A stretch of DNA of 64,000 bases from positions 1 through 64,000 of the forward strand of contig CASFYB010000007.1 of the NCBI GenBank assembly GCA_949298825.1, written 5' to 3'. A model generated the notes under the pieces. The model was not told the origin of the DNA, did no database searches, and saw only the letters and a program-made list of their open reading frames with translations. Positions 8,449 through 17,375 of this stretch are shown here, piece by piece. The stretch is from an uncultured Helicobacter sp. (GTDB lineage Bacteria > Campylobacterota > Campylobacteria > Campylobacterales > Helicobacteraceae). Within the stretch, counting starts at the first letter, position 1. The number at the start of each line of letters is the position of its first letter. Position numbers and translations under genes: made by a program.

Positions 8449-9641
8449 TCCCATTAAGCATAGTAGCTATCTTTTTAGCCCTTATCATCATATTTGGTTT
8501 CAAAAAGCAAATCTCACTTAAAAATCTAGCAAAAAAACTGCAAAAAGAAAATCAAGATCTAATCATCAAAACCCAAACACTAGAAGCCCTAAAGCTAAGA
8601 GATGAAGAGGAAAAAATACGTCTGAAAGAAGAGTATCAAGCCCAACTCAAAGCCCTAAAATCTGCACAAGATGAGAATCTAAAACTTCTTGAAGAGCGTC
8701 TTAAAGAAAACTACAATACCCAAAATGCCCTGATCCTAGCCCAAAACAAACAAAACATCAATGAAGATTCCAAAAAAATCTTAGATGAGATTTTTAAACC
8801 CATTAAAGAGCAGGTTAAGGGCTATTCTGAACGTCTGATGCAAAATGAAATCAAGATAGAACAACAGATAAAAACCCTCTTTTCCTACTCTCAAAGTGTA
8901 GGGGAAAATGCTGATAAACTAGCACAAATCCTCAAAGGGGATAAAAAAGTGAGGGGAAACTTTGGGGAGCTGCAACTAAAAAATGTCTTAGAGCAAAGTG
9001 GACTTATTGAAGGTGAGCAATACAAGCTTCAAGAAAGCCTGAAGCTTGATGGCATGCGCTATATTCCTGATGCCATTATTTATTTAGAGCGCGATAAAAG
9101 TATTATTGTAGATTCTAAGTTTAGCCTGCCAGATAGCTTTGATTTTGAACAGATTGATGAAAATACCTGCGCACAGATTGCCAAAAATCTAAAAAATAGA
9201 ATCAATGAACTAGCAAACAAACCCTATGCAGAACTAAAAGATAGCTATGAGTTTACCCTGCTCTTTCTCCCCTATCAAAATATCTTAGATCTAGCCCTAA
9301 ATAGCGATAATAGAATCTATCAATATGCTAGCGATAGAAAAATCTATCTTACTACCCCTCACACGCTTTTTATGGCTCTTAAGACCATCTCTATCACTTG
9401 GCTTAATATCAAGCGCAATGAAAATGCCACACGTGCTTTTGATGAAATAGGGAAGTTCTATGATAAGTTTGAAGGTGTGATAGAAAGCTTTAAAAACATG
9501 GAAAATGCCCTTGAGAGGGTCAATAAGACAAAAGATGAAATGGCCAATCGATTGTTGCGTGGTAATGGTAACTTGCAAACGCGCTTTAAGCAGCTAGAAG
9601 ATCTTGGCGTAAAGACAAAAAAGGCTTTAGAAAAATCTTAA
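8445..9641 (+). CDS. rmuC: DNA recombination protein RmuC
   Basis: An RmuC-family protein of 398 residues, thought to be a membrane-tethered nuclease-fold protein that limits recombination at inverted repeats. The N-terminus is one transmembrane helix (SIVAIFLALIIIFGF), followed by a long charged coiled coil to about residue 150. The RmuC core follows, with KVRGNFGELQLKNVLEQSGL, YIPDAIIYL and the IIVDSKFSLP motif. The start is TTG, overlapping the upstream stop as TTGA, which suggests translational coupling. Its stop overlaps the opposite mnmC-like stop by four bases (TTAA). Confidence 0.9.
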   Translation: MIPLSIVAIFLALIIIFGFKKQISLKNLAKKLQKENQDLIIKTQTLEALKLRDEEEKIRLKEEYQAQLKALKSAQDENLKLLEERLKENYNTQNALILAQNKQNINEDSKKILDEIFKPIKEQVKGYSERLMQNEIKIEQQIKTLFSYSQSVGENADKLAQILKGDKKVRGNFGELQLKNVLEQSGLIEGEQYKLQESLKLDGMRYIPDAIIYLERDKSIIVDSKFSLPDSFDFEQIDENTCAQIAKNLKNRINELANKPYAELKDSYEFTLLFLPYQNILDLALNSDNRIYQYASDRKIYLTTPHTLFMALKTISITWLNIKRNENATRAFDEIGKFYDKFEGVIESFKNMENALERVNKTKDEMANRLLRGNGNLQTRFKQLEDLGVKTKKALEKS

Positions 9642-10354
9642 ACAACGCTTAGAGATTTATCAGCCATCTTTAAAAATAAAGCACTTCTTTGGCAAAATCC
9701 ACTATCATGAGCATAGACAAAAAAACCTGCTTCTCTGGCTGTATTGATTGTGGGTTTTGAAAGAGAATAGCCTGTCATCACCCCATCATCTAAAAGCAGG
9801 GAATAAAGATCTGAAAAAAAGTCTAAATCCCAGAATCTAGGTGTATTTCTTCTAGAAAATGCATCATGATAAATCACATTAAACCGCATCTTGCTTTGCT
9901 TTAATCTATCTAAAAGCACAAAGGCATCATCAAAAAATACTTCAAGCTTTATCTTATCTAAAAGCATACTAAAAGAATCTCTCCTCAACTCCTCTAATAT
10001 CCGCTCTATCTGCAAATCTTGCCAAGGATTTGGCTTTAGGAGTGCTATCTTATCAAGCACACTCTTATCAATCTCTGGAGAAATGATATGTATATCACCC
10101 AAAAAGCCTGCCCTATGATACTCCAAAGCCGTACAAAAACTATTATATCCTAGTCCAAAACATATATCTAAGATATACAAAGTCCTTTTCTCTAGCATCC
10201 CAAAAAGATGCATAGGAGGATAAACATGCTTATATAAAGTCTCTTTGAGCGCACCATCTTTTAAGCTATGATAGCAGGCATTAAAGCTGTGATTATAGAA
10301 AGTTGGTGTGCCATCTGCGCTAATTATCTGCTTATCGGCTGAAAAATCACCCAC
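9638..10354 (-). CDS. MnmC-like tRNA methyltransferase domain protein
   Basis: A 238-residue Rossmann-fold methyltransferase resembling the N-terminal (methyltransferase) domain of MnmC, which makes 5-methylaminomethyl-2-thiouridine at the tRNA wobble base. Visible are the entry motif ADGTPTFYNHSFNACYHS, the SAM-binding strand LYILDICFGLGYN, and YHDAFSRRNTPRFWD, matching the family's DAFxPxxNPxxW. The FAD-dependent oxidase half is absent, so it is a stand-alone domain. The start is GTG with GAGG upstream. It is the last gene before rmuC and lies just downstream of the fliS operon. Confidence 0.82.
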   Translation of the reverse strand: MGDFSADKQIISADGTPTFYNHSFNACYHSLKDGALKETLYKHVYPPMHLFGMLEKRTLYILDICFGLGYNSFCTALEYHRAGFLGDIHIISPEIDKSVLDKIALLKPNPWQDLQIERILEELRRDSFSMLLDKIKLEVFFDDAFVLLDRLKQSKMRFNVIYHDAFSRRNTPRFWDLDFFSDLYSLLLDDGVMTGYSLSKPTINTAREAGFFVYAHDSGFCQRSALFLKMADKSLSVV

Positions 10355-10375
10355 TACTTTTATCGCCTCAAAATA

Positions 10376-10603
10376 CTACTCAGATTCTAAAAATTTCTGT
10401 GCTAGTTTGATTTGCAACATCTGGCGCTGGTATTCTTGCTTGTCTTTTTCAAGCAATTCAATTCCTTGTAAGATAAGGGCCTGGGCATCTAGCATATCAT
10501 CTAAATTAGAAAATTTCTCAAGCGGTACATCAATAATAAGCTTATAGGCAAGATCAGTATCACTATTTAAAATGGCGATTTTTAATTCATTAAGCCAATT
10601 CAT
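10376..10603 (-). CDS. Small helical protein downstream of fliS
   Basis: A 75-residue, mostly helical, charged protein whose start overlaps the end of fliS by 14 bases. It has no signal peptide or motif that I recognise. Its place directly after fliS is where many bacteria encode FliT-type chaperones, and its size would fit, but the sequence alone does not prove that. H. pylori has a small gene at the same place as I recall. The overlap argues that it is translated with fliS. Confidence 0.65.
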   Translation of the reverse strand: MNWLNELKIAILNSDTDLAYKLIIDVPLEKFSNLDDMLDAQALILQGIELLEKDKQEYQRQMLQIKLAQKFLESE

Positions 10604-10970
10604 GGCTATGGATTTCCTTCCATGCTTCTAATAATCCCTTAGTCACATTCACAACAGTGCTAATTTTTTCTGTGCTATTTTCAACATTAGCTTGAGTAAG
10701 GAGCTTGATTTGATGGGTATAAAGCCCTGTAAGATAAAGTGCTACTTCACCACCCTTCTCATAATCTAAAATACTTAAAAGCTCGGTAAAAATATCAGTG
10801 ATGCGATTGATATAATAAATCTTGTTTTCAATATCATCAGTATCTATCGCTCTAGTAGCCTGCCCACAGAATCTTAAAATCCCCTCATAAAGCATCTCAA
10901 TAAGCTTAGCTGGCGACTCTACTGCCACAGAATTTTGCTGATAGAGGTTATATGCATTTGCCATTTTCAT
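10590..10970 (-). CDS. fliS: Flagellin export chaperone FliS
   Basis: Cytoplasmic chaperone that binds flagellin C-termini and delivers them to the export gate. The 126-residue helical protein has the family opening NAYNLYQQNSVAVESPAKLIEMLYEG and the central LDYEKGGEVALYLTGLYTHQI. The ATG at 10970 has AAAGG seven bases upstream; a second in-frame ATG is at 10964. It is third in the flaG-fliD-fliS unit. A likely partner, a homologue of the H. pylori FliS co-chaperone, is at 25693-26232. Confidence 0.95.
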   Translation of the reverse strand: MKMANAYNLYQQNSVAVESPAKLIEMLYEGILRFCGQATRAIDTDDIENKIYYINRITDIFTELLSILDYEKGGEVALYLTGLYTHQIKLLTQANVENSTEKISTVVNVTKGLLEAWKEIHSHELA

Positions 10971-10988
10971 CTTCTTGCCTTTATTGGA

Positions 10989-13034
10989 TTATTTTTTCTT
11001 ATTATTGCCAGCAGCCTGATCTATCATCATTTGGACTGAGTTAAAAGAGTTGTTTGCCTTAGCAATCTGCTCATCATAAGCTGCAAAACGCTGCGCCATT
11101 GTCTCATAGCGAGTTTTAAGACGTTCAGCAGCTTGGGCTTTATCTTTTTCGAGATTCCTCGCATCACGACTAAGAGAATCTTGATAAACATTAAGTTTAG
11201 CATTACTACCATCGACCAAACCTTTCAATACTTTACTAAACTGCACAAAAACACCATCTATATGCTGCTCTGAACCTGTAATATCCTTCTTATCATAGCC
11301 ATAAAATACATCAATGACACGTTGAGGATTCTCATCTAGCATTCTTGATAGCTCTGCTTCATTTAAGGTCATAAAACTTTTTTCATTCAAACTCATGCCA
11401 TAATCTACTAAAGAATAAGAACGATTGCCATCTTGAGATGGGATGGGACGAGCAAAAAGCGAGTTTAGATTCGAGCGGATCGTACGAATATCACTAACAC
11501 CATTAAAGATCCCAGCTATTTTAGTCTCTGGATCATAGCGCGTAGTCTCATCAAGCTTTGGCACAAGCTCATTATAAGTTTTGACAAAAGTTTTTATCTG
11601 CTCTTTGATTGTTTCTAAATCCCTTTGGATAGAAATAATAACAGGATTATCTGGCTCTGTAGTGTGCACTAATGTAATATTCACACCTTTAACAATATCA
11701 TTAATATCATTAGTAGGACGGGTGATAGTAGCGCCATTATAAGTGATTACTGCATCGCTGGCTTGCTGTAGATTTTTAAAAGCAAAAACCTGTGGCTCAA
11801 TCTTGGAATAATCTTTAAATAATCCACCCTTAATCCCCAAGCCATCAAGTAGAGCTTTTCCATCTTTATCTGTACCTTCAATAATCACTTCGCCCACTTC
11901 TGAAGTTACACTGATCTTCCCATCTCTATTAGTGCTAGCATGCACACCAGCTATATTCTCTACAGCTTCAGCGATAATCTTAGCATTATCCTCACTAGAG
12001 TTACCCTCTTTAGTCATCTTATCTAGATCTAGTGGTACACTTCCTATCATGAGCTTACCCTTAAGATGGCCTTCTGGCACGGGCTTATTACTATGAAATA
12101 GATTCTCTGCTCTAGATTGCTTATTGCTAAGGCCAAGCTCATTTATTTTATTTCCGCTAAAGCTAATAGGATAACCACGACGATCATTGATAATTAAAGT
12201 TCTATGATCTTCTGAAAGACCGATATTAATCTGTTGGTCTAGCAAATCTTTAAAATCTTCATTTTCAGAAAGTGTTTTATAAATTGCAGCTTTTAGGGTT
12301 TCTGTACTATTTTTGTTACCTGCTTCCTTAGCATCAAGAGGAATGGAGATAATTTGATCAAGTCCATTTTTATCTCTTAATGTCAGGGTAAAATCCCCAT
12401 CCCCTAGCTCTTTAAGCCCCTGGATAGGTTCTGAAGTGATAGTAGAACCAAAATAGATTCTATTTGCCTCACCTGTACCCTTAGAATTTATCATTAACTG
12501 ATAGGGCTTCTCGCCACCTGTCTTCATGATAATCCCCATTACTGATCCTTCAGTCTTATCAGTAATCTCTTGGGCGACCTCTTCTAGGCTCATACCAGCC
12601 TTAATATCGATTGTATAAAATTTGCCATTTGTGTAGAAGGTAAGCTTTACATCTGTTTCTGAGAAAGTATCTTCCCGCGAGCCAAACTTCACTCCAACTT
12701 CATTGATATCATTTTTTGCAATGCTCTCAACATCAATCTTAATATCCTGTATAGGGACACCAGCAGAAACACTTGCCTTTATAGCATCTCCAGAAACACT
12801 TGTAGAACGACCCAAATAGGTAGAATAATCAGCCAAGACATTAACAGGTGCTTTAAAACTACTTACAAGACCACTAATCTCAGTGAGCTCTTTTTGCTTC
12901 TCGATATTCTCTTTCATCTTACGCTCAACAGGCGCTATCATAGTGCGCTCATCGGCTTTCTTAAGTTTATCGATCACATCATAGTTTAATACACCACTCC
13001 CCAAACCAAGAGAGCTTAGCTGACCTACTGCCAT
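10989..13034 (-). CDS. fliD: Flagellar hook-associated protein 2 / filament cap FliD
   Basis: The cap at the tip of the flagellar filament that guides flagellin polymerisation. The 681-residue protein has the FliD N-domain (SSLGLGSGVLNYDVIDKLKKADE, then a coiled coil) and a flagellin-like IN motif region. The C-domain carries QASDAVITYNGATITRPTNDINDIVKGVNITL and the closing helix to YDEQIAKANNSFNSVQMMIDQ. The length matches Helicobacter FliD. It is between flaG and fliS and likely shares the sigma-28-type promoter upstream of flaG. Confidence 0.95.
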   Translation of the reverse strand: MAVGQLSSLGLGSGVLNYDVIDKLKKADERTMIAPVERKMKENIEKQKELTEISGLVSSFKAPVNVLADYSTYLGRSTSVSGDAIKASVSAGVPIQDIKIDVESIAKNDINEVGVKFGSREDTFSETDVKLTFYTNGKFYTIDIKAGMSLEEVAQEITDKTEGSVMGIIMKTGGEKPYQLMINSKGTGEANRIYFGSTITSEPIQGLKELGDGDFTLTLRDKNGLDQIISIPLDAKEAGNKNSTETLKAAIYKTLSENEDFKDLLDQQINIGLSEDHRTLIINDRRGYPISFSGNKINELGLSNKQSRAENLFHSNKPVPEGHLKGKLMIGSVPLDLDKMTKEGNSSEDNAKIIAEAVENIAGVHASTNRDGKISVTSEVGEVIIEGTDKDGKALLDGLGIKGGLFKDYSKIEPQVFAFKNLQQASDAVITYNGATITRPTNDINDIVKGVNITLVHTTEPDNPVIISIQRDLETIKEQIKTFVKTYNELVPKLDETTRYDPETKIAGIFNGVSDIRTIRSNLNSLFARPIPSQDGNRSYSLVDYGMSLNEKSFMTLNEAELSRMLDENPQRVIDVFYGYDKKDITGSEQHIDGVFVQFSKVLKGLVDGSNAKLNVYQDSLSRDARNLEKDKAQAAERLKTRYETMAQRFAAYDEQIAKANNSFNSVQMMIDQAAGNNKKK

Positions 13035-13041
13035 ATCCTAA

Positions 13042-13401
13042 TCAACCTTTTTTATCAAAAATTAACCCCACGATATCATGCATTTTCTTCATCAGTGCAA
13101 TCGCCTCTTTTGATGGGATTTCACGGATGATTTTATTACCATCACCTTCTTTGACAGTCACAACAAGTCCTTGAATATCATCATTGTAACTAAAATCAAT
13201 ATTAGTATTGATTTTTTTCATTTCCTGGTTTAGGGCACGACTAGTTTCAAGCAGCTCTTGCTTAAGATGCTCTGTATCTTTGGTTTTTCTCATAGCATCA
13301 TATTCTTGCTGCTTGACAATATTCATGGGTCTTCCAGCACTCGAGGCCATATCGACTAGCTGTTTTTGCAATCCTGCACTAACATTCATGCTATCTATCA
13401 T
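13042..13401 (-). CDS. flaG: FlaG family flagellar protein
   Basis: A small (119-residue) FlaG protein, a family linked to control of flagellar filament length in Campylobacterota. The C-terminal half has the family pattern NTNIDFSYNDDIQGLVVTVKEGDGNKIIREIPSKEA. A strong AAGGAGG ribosome site is seven bases before the ATG. It is the first gene of the flaG-fliD-fliS unit, with fliD 7 bases downstream and a sigma-28-type promoter 34-60 bases upstream of the start codon. Confidence 0.92.
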   Translation of the reverse strand: MIDSMNVSAGLQKQLVDMASSAGRPMNIVKQQEYDAMRKTKDTEHLKQELLETSRALNQEMKKINTNIDFSYNDDIQGLVVTVKEGDGNKIIREIPSKEAIALMKKMHDIVGLIFDKKG

Positions 13402-13434
13402 TTTTTCCTCCTTGAAAAATTAGACCTTACACTA

Positions 13435-13461
13435 CCATCGGCAAAAACTAAAATTATTTTA
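13435..13461 (-). promoter_or_regulatory. Sigma-28 (FliA) type promoter for flaG-fliD-fliS
   Basis: On the minus strand TAAA (13461-13458) is followed by exactly 15 bases and then GCCGATGG (13442-13435). The flagellar sigma-28 consensus is TAAA-N15-GCCGATAA, so only the last two bases differ. It lies 34 bases before flaG, with its -35 half reaching into the stop codon of the M23-like gene. Confidence 0.7.
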
Positions 13462-14739
13462 TTTACTTTTAGCAATTACTTCCAGTGGATTAATATGCTT
13501 ATCTTTTTGTGTGATTTCAAAACTAAGCTTTTGATCAACCCTTCCAATAACATAGCCCTTTTTTATATGCAAACCAACCTTGATGGTTGGGGCAATTTTA
13601 TCCAATTGAGAATAAATAGTATGGATACCATTCTGATTTTCTATAATCACAACCTTTTTTAAAATTGGCACTTCTTTGGCATAAACTACCTTGCCATCAA
13701 AGATGCTACGGACAGGGACATTTGGAGTCTTGGATGCAAGGATGATAGATTCATTAAAAACCTTAAGCTTATACACAGGATCAAAATATGTACCAAACTT
13801 CTGCTCAATCTCATAGCTTTCAATGGGTGATATTGTACGTGCTCCATTGTATTTAGCCACAGAAAGCTGCTGATAGGAGTTTGCCACTTGCTTGACATTA
13901 ATAGGTAATGGTATACTAGGTCGTGCAGAGATGCTTGATGGTGTGATTGGTTTTTTGGCTATTTCTTCCTTTTCCTGCAATGCCTTATCACGCTGCTGTT
14001 CTAAAAGCTCTTTTTCCTTGCTAGCCTTAACAATATTAAGACGCTTTAAAATCTCATCCAAACTCTTGCGCTCTGCATCATTTTGTTTCAATCTTTGATT
14101 ATATTTTTGCAAATCTTTTTGCAAATTTGCTATTAGCTTTTTTTGCATATTTTGCATATTTTGCAGATAGTTTTTCTGATTTGTCTGGGAGGTGATATCC
14201 TTATCTAAAATAGCGATCGCCTCCATCGTCTCTGTGATTTTTTGGCTGATTAATACCTCTTCTTGTGTCAGTGTCTTTAGCCTATCTTGAGACTGAGTAG
14301 ATAAAAGCTTGAAATATTCTTGCAAAATAATATCATCTGGGGATACTGGATTTTGACTATTAAGAATCATAACAAAAGCTAGGTCATTAATAAGAATCTG
14401 AGTGATCTTATCTTTAATTTCAGCCTTCTTTTGCTGCAAGGATTTTAAAAGTTTTTGATATTGGCTTAATGTTTTTTCTTGGATCTGATTTTTATCCTGA
14501 TTATTATTAATAAGATTTTGCAAAACCCTAATCTCAGAATCTAAACGCCTTAATTGATTGTTTTTTTGATTAATCTCATTACCCAGCTTTTGGAGCATAG
14601 TAGTAATGCGGTTTTTTTCATCCTCTTTTTTTTGTATTTTTTGCCGAGAAAGGGTGATATCCTCATCAATCTGGCTTAAACTCTGCTCAGCACTTAAAAA
14701 GAACAGGGGAATAAATATAGCAATGAGTAAGCTTCTCAC
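13459..14739 (-). CDS. EnvC-like degenerate M23 (LytM) protein
   Basis: An exported 426-residue protein with a signal peptide (LLIAIFIPLFFLSAEQS), a long coiled coil to about residue 265, and a C-terminal LytM/M23 domain from about 320. The catalytic pattern is broken: where active M23 peptidases have LHFEI it reads KLSFEI, and the first HxxxD motif is not visible. That matches EnvC, an FtsEX-recruited activator of murein amidases rather than a hydrolase. It starts with GTG directly abutting the ftsX TGA, with AGAGGA upstream, so it is coupled to ftsEX. The EnvC role is inference from domain state plus context. Confidence 0.85.
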   Translation of the reverse strand: MRSLLIAIFIPLFFLSAEQSLSQIDEDITLSRQKIQKKEDEKNRITTMLQKLGNEINQKNNQLRRLDSEIRVLQNLINNNQDKNQIQEKTLSQYQKLLKSLQQKKAEIKDKITQILINDLAFVMILNSQNPVSPDDIILQEYFKLLSTQSQDRLKTLTQEEVLISQKITETMEAIAILDKDITSQTNQKNYLQNMQNMQKKLIANLQKDLQKYNQRLKQNDAERKSLDEILKRLNIVKASKEKELLEQQRDKALQEKEEIAKKPITPSSISARPSIPLPINVKQVANSYQQLSVAKYNGARTISPIESYEIEQKFGTYFDPVYKLKVFNESIILASKTPNVPVRSIFDGKVVYAKEVPILKKVVIIENQNGIHTIYSQLDKIAPTIKVGLHIKKGYVIGRVDQKLSFEITQKDKHINPLEVIAKSK

Positions 14740-15558
14740 TCAACTCTTCCTCTGAAATAAGATAACAAAACATACAGAAAATAGTGATACAACCACGCTT
14801 ACAAAAAGCAATAAGAAAAAGTCGCTACCAAAATAAAAAACCTCTTGGCGTATACCTAAATCTTCGATAATTTCCTTGGTCTGGTGATGAAATGCTATAT
14901 AAAAGCTTCCCAATGTAATCAAACAAGTAGCAATCACAGAATCTATCAATGCAGCCTTAAATAAAACAGAATTTTTTAGCCAAAAGCTAGCACCAAGCAA
15001 ATCCATAATCTGCATACGCTTTTGATGTTGATAGCGCCATACCTGAATCTGACGCATCATTAATAAAAGACTGAAAATCCCAAGCAAAGTAGCAAAAATC
15101 AGCACATTTCCCTTTGTAAAATATAGCAGCTTATAAACTTGATTCTGTGTTTTAGAAAAAGTCTCTATGCGAGTAATGCCATTAATTTTTTTAAGCTGAT
15201 TTTCAATCATTTCAAGCTCATGGACAGAAGGGTAGCTCTTAAGCTTTAAAGAGTAAAATAAGGGTAATTCTTTTTGCAGGTTTTTTAAATCTTCTTCACT
15301 GCCAAAATCCTGGAATCTCTGTAATAAAAAAGCTGAATCAATACTATTTAAACTGGCAATATCTTTAATATCGCTTAATCTATCAAGCGATAAAGCCTCA
15401 TGCGATGCGATCAAAATAGAATAGCTTTGTAGTAACTTGTCCTCTCTAGATTGGATAGCACGATTAATAAGTAAAATACTCTGCAAACTAAAAAGCAAGG
15501 CAAGTAATGGGACAATTAAGGCTAAATGACGCTTAAGCATATTCATAAACTTCTCCAT
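14740..15558 (-). CDS. ftsX: Cell-division ABC transporter permease FtsX
   Basis: The 272-residue membrane partner of FtsE, transmitting ATP hydrolysis to a periplasmic wall-hydrolase activator at the septum. There is one N-terminal helix (LALIVPLLALLFSLQSILL), a periplasmic domain of about 130 residues, then three C-terminal helices, the FtsX topology. The start at 15558 overlaps ftsE by 26 bases; ATG codons at 15546 and 15540 are possible alternatives. Its neighbour downstream is the EnvC-like protein, its expected partner. Confidence 0.92.
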   Translation of the reverse strand: MEKFMNMLKRHLALIVPLLALLFSLQSILLINRAIQSREDKLLQSYSILIASHEALSLDRLSDIKDIASLNSIDSAFLLQRFQDFGSEEDLKNLQKELPLFYSLKLKSYPSVHELEMIENQLKKINGITRIETFSKTQNQVYKLLYFTKGNVLIFATLLGIFSLLLMMRQIQVWRYQHQKRMQIMDLLGASFWLKNSVLFKAALIDSVIATCLITLGSFYIAFHHQTKEIIEDLGIRQEVFYFGSDFFLLLFVSVVVSLFSVCFVILFQRKS

Positions 15559-16216
15559 CCTGGATATTTAACTTACGATGTGCGACATTAAGCCTCTCTG
15601 GGATCCTATGCGTGACCACCACGATTGTAATGCCTAGCTGCTGATTAGCGCTCTTTAAAAGACTCCATATCAAATCACTAGAATAGTCATCCAAATTTCC
15701 AGTAGGCTCATCAGCTAAAATGATTTTTGGATGGTGAGCTATAGCCCTAGCCATAGCCACACGTTGCTGCTCCCCACCACTAAGCTCTAAAGGATAGCGG
15801 CTAGCTTTATGCAAAAGATTGATGTGGGATAAAAGCTTTTTTACCTGATCTTGATAGAAAGTCTTAGAATATTTATTAATCACCATAGGAAGCATGATAT
15901 TACGAGCGATATTCCACTCCTCAATTAGCTTATAATCCTGAAATACAATACCCATCTCTTTGCGCAAAGCGCTTATGTGAGACTTTTTGGCTTGATGGAT
16001 AGGAATATCACACACCATAAGCTCACCTGACATAATGCTTAAATCCCCATACATAGAACGCAAAAGTGTGCTCTTCCCACTTCCACTAGCACCTGATATA
16101 AAGACAAAATCTTTTTGCTTGATGCTAAAGTTAGCACCACGAATGATCACCTCATTATTATAGCCCAACTCCAGGTTACTAGCTTTAATAATAACCTTTG
16201 TATCATTTGCTTTCAT
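15533..16216 (-). CDS. ftsE: Cell-division ATP-binding protein FtsE
   Basis: The ABC ATPase of the FtsEX complex (227 residues). Walker A is GASGSGKST, the Q-loop lies in MGIVFQDYK, the signature is LSGGEQQRVAMARAI, Walker B is IILADEPTGNLD, and the switch histidine is in VVVTHR. All catalytic motifs are intact. It is four bases downstream of trmB and overlaps ftsX. Confidence 0.95.
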   Translation of the reverse strand: MKANDTKVIIKASNLELGYNNEVIIRGANFSIKQKDFVFISGASGSGKSTLLRSMYGDLSIMSGELMVCDIPIHQAKKSHISALRKEMGIVFQDYKLIEEWNIARNIMLPMVINKYSKTFYQDQVKKLLSHINLLHKASRYPLELSGGEQQRVAMARAIAHHPKIILADEPTGNLDDYSSDLIWSLLKSANQQLGITIVVVTHRIPERLNVAHRKLNIQDGEVYEYA

Positions 16217-16220
16217 AAAC

Positions 16221-17375
16221 TTATGCTCCTAGTAGTTGGATTAAGGCCTGATGAGCTTTAATATTAGCAGGGATTGATAAAATAGGGGCTCCCAAAAAAC
16301 GCATACTACGCTGTTTGGAATCCATCCAAAGATATCTTGAATTAGGCCAATTAAAATCGCCAAAGCTTATTGATAGTATTATACTATCTTTGGCTTTATA
16401 GCAACGATGAATATGCAAGAAAAAATCTTTGCCCAATATTTTCTTACCTACTAGATCTTGAGGCACACACTCAATAAATGGCAAAGAAAAGTCATGTTTT
16501 AAATCCATCTCATCACTCTCAAAAAGACTATAAAATTCAATATCATAAATATCTTTTTCCTGCCTTTTCCATCTTGCCTCATATTTACTGATGATAGAAA
16601 AATCACAGTTCTTTCTTACATTGATCCTGCTTACTTGACTATCTAGGGCCAACTTTAAGGCATCAGAGAAATACTCCTCATCATCTGTGCGTAAATGCAG
16701 ATAAGAATCCTTTTTTAAAGCACGCATAGCTTGGGTTAAAAAAGCTTTAGTTAAGACGCGGCGATGAGGTTTTTTATTCCATGGGACTGGGAAGTGCAGA
16801 TAAATCGCCCCCAAAGAATTAGAAGGCAAAAAATTAAGCAAGATTCTTGCATCAAGTCTTGTTAAAAAAAGATTTTTCAAGCCTAGTATCTCAATTTGAT
16901 TTTGCACTTGCTCTAAAGACGGAGTGTGAATCTCAACACCCAAAAAATAATGATGTGGCGAGTTTTTAGCCAGATTTAAAAGATGCCGTCCAGAGCCAAA
17001 TCCGATCTCTAATACCCATTCTCTATCTTTTTGCAACTCTAATAGCAATCTTTCCCCATCTAGCATATAAGGGCTTTGGGTTTTTTGACGTTTAGAGGAT
17101 ATGGCCAAATTATCGCTTAATACCTCACAGTGATCTGCTAGAGCGCTTAGGACATTTTTGAGCACTCCTGTAGAGCTAGGACGCATGATTTTTTCTGATT
17201 TAAAAAGCCACCCTTTAGCATGAGGGGTTTTTCTGATCAAAAACTCCATCTCCCCCTCTTGAACTAAAATCAAGCTTTCCTTACCATCTAGAGCAAAAAA
17301 CTCCTCTTTAAAGTTTAGCCCATCTTTAGAAAAAGGGAAATTTAGCTCATAATCCTTAGCTATAAAATGGGGCAT
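16221..17375 (-). CDS. trmB: tRNA (guanine-N7)-methyltransferase TrmB, extended form
   Basis: Makes 7-methylguanosine at position 46 of tRNA, using SAM. The catalytic core is at about residues 110-270, with VLEIGFGSGRHLLNLA (SAM binding), FLGVEIHTPSLEQ, LHFPVPWNKKPHRRV and LRTDDEEYF. At 384 residues it is much longer than the usual 210-240: there is an N-terminal domain of about 100 residues and a C-terminal tail of about 110 residues. As I recall, the H. pylori enzyme is similarly long. Its ATG overlaps the stop of the FN3 lipoprotein by one base (TAATG). Confidence 0.9.
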   Translation of the reverse strand: MPHFIAKDYELNFPFSKDGLNFKEEFFALDGKESLILVQEGEMEFLIRKTPHAKGWLFKSEKIMRPSSTGVLKNVLSALADHCEVLSDNLAISSKRQKTQSPYMLDGERLLLELQKDREWVLEIGFGSGRHLLNLAKNSPHHYFLGVEIHTPSLEQVQNQIEILGLKNLFLTRLDARILLNFLPSNSLGAIYLHFPVPWNKKPHRRVLTKAFLTQAMRALKKDSYLHLRTDDEEYFSDALKLALDSQVSRINVRKNCDFSIISKYEARWKRQEKDIYDIEFYSLFESDEMDLKHDFSLPFIECVPQDLVGKKILGKDFFLHIHRCYKAKDSIILSISFGDFNWPNSRYLWMDSKQRSMRFLGAPILSIPANIKAHQALIQLLGA

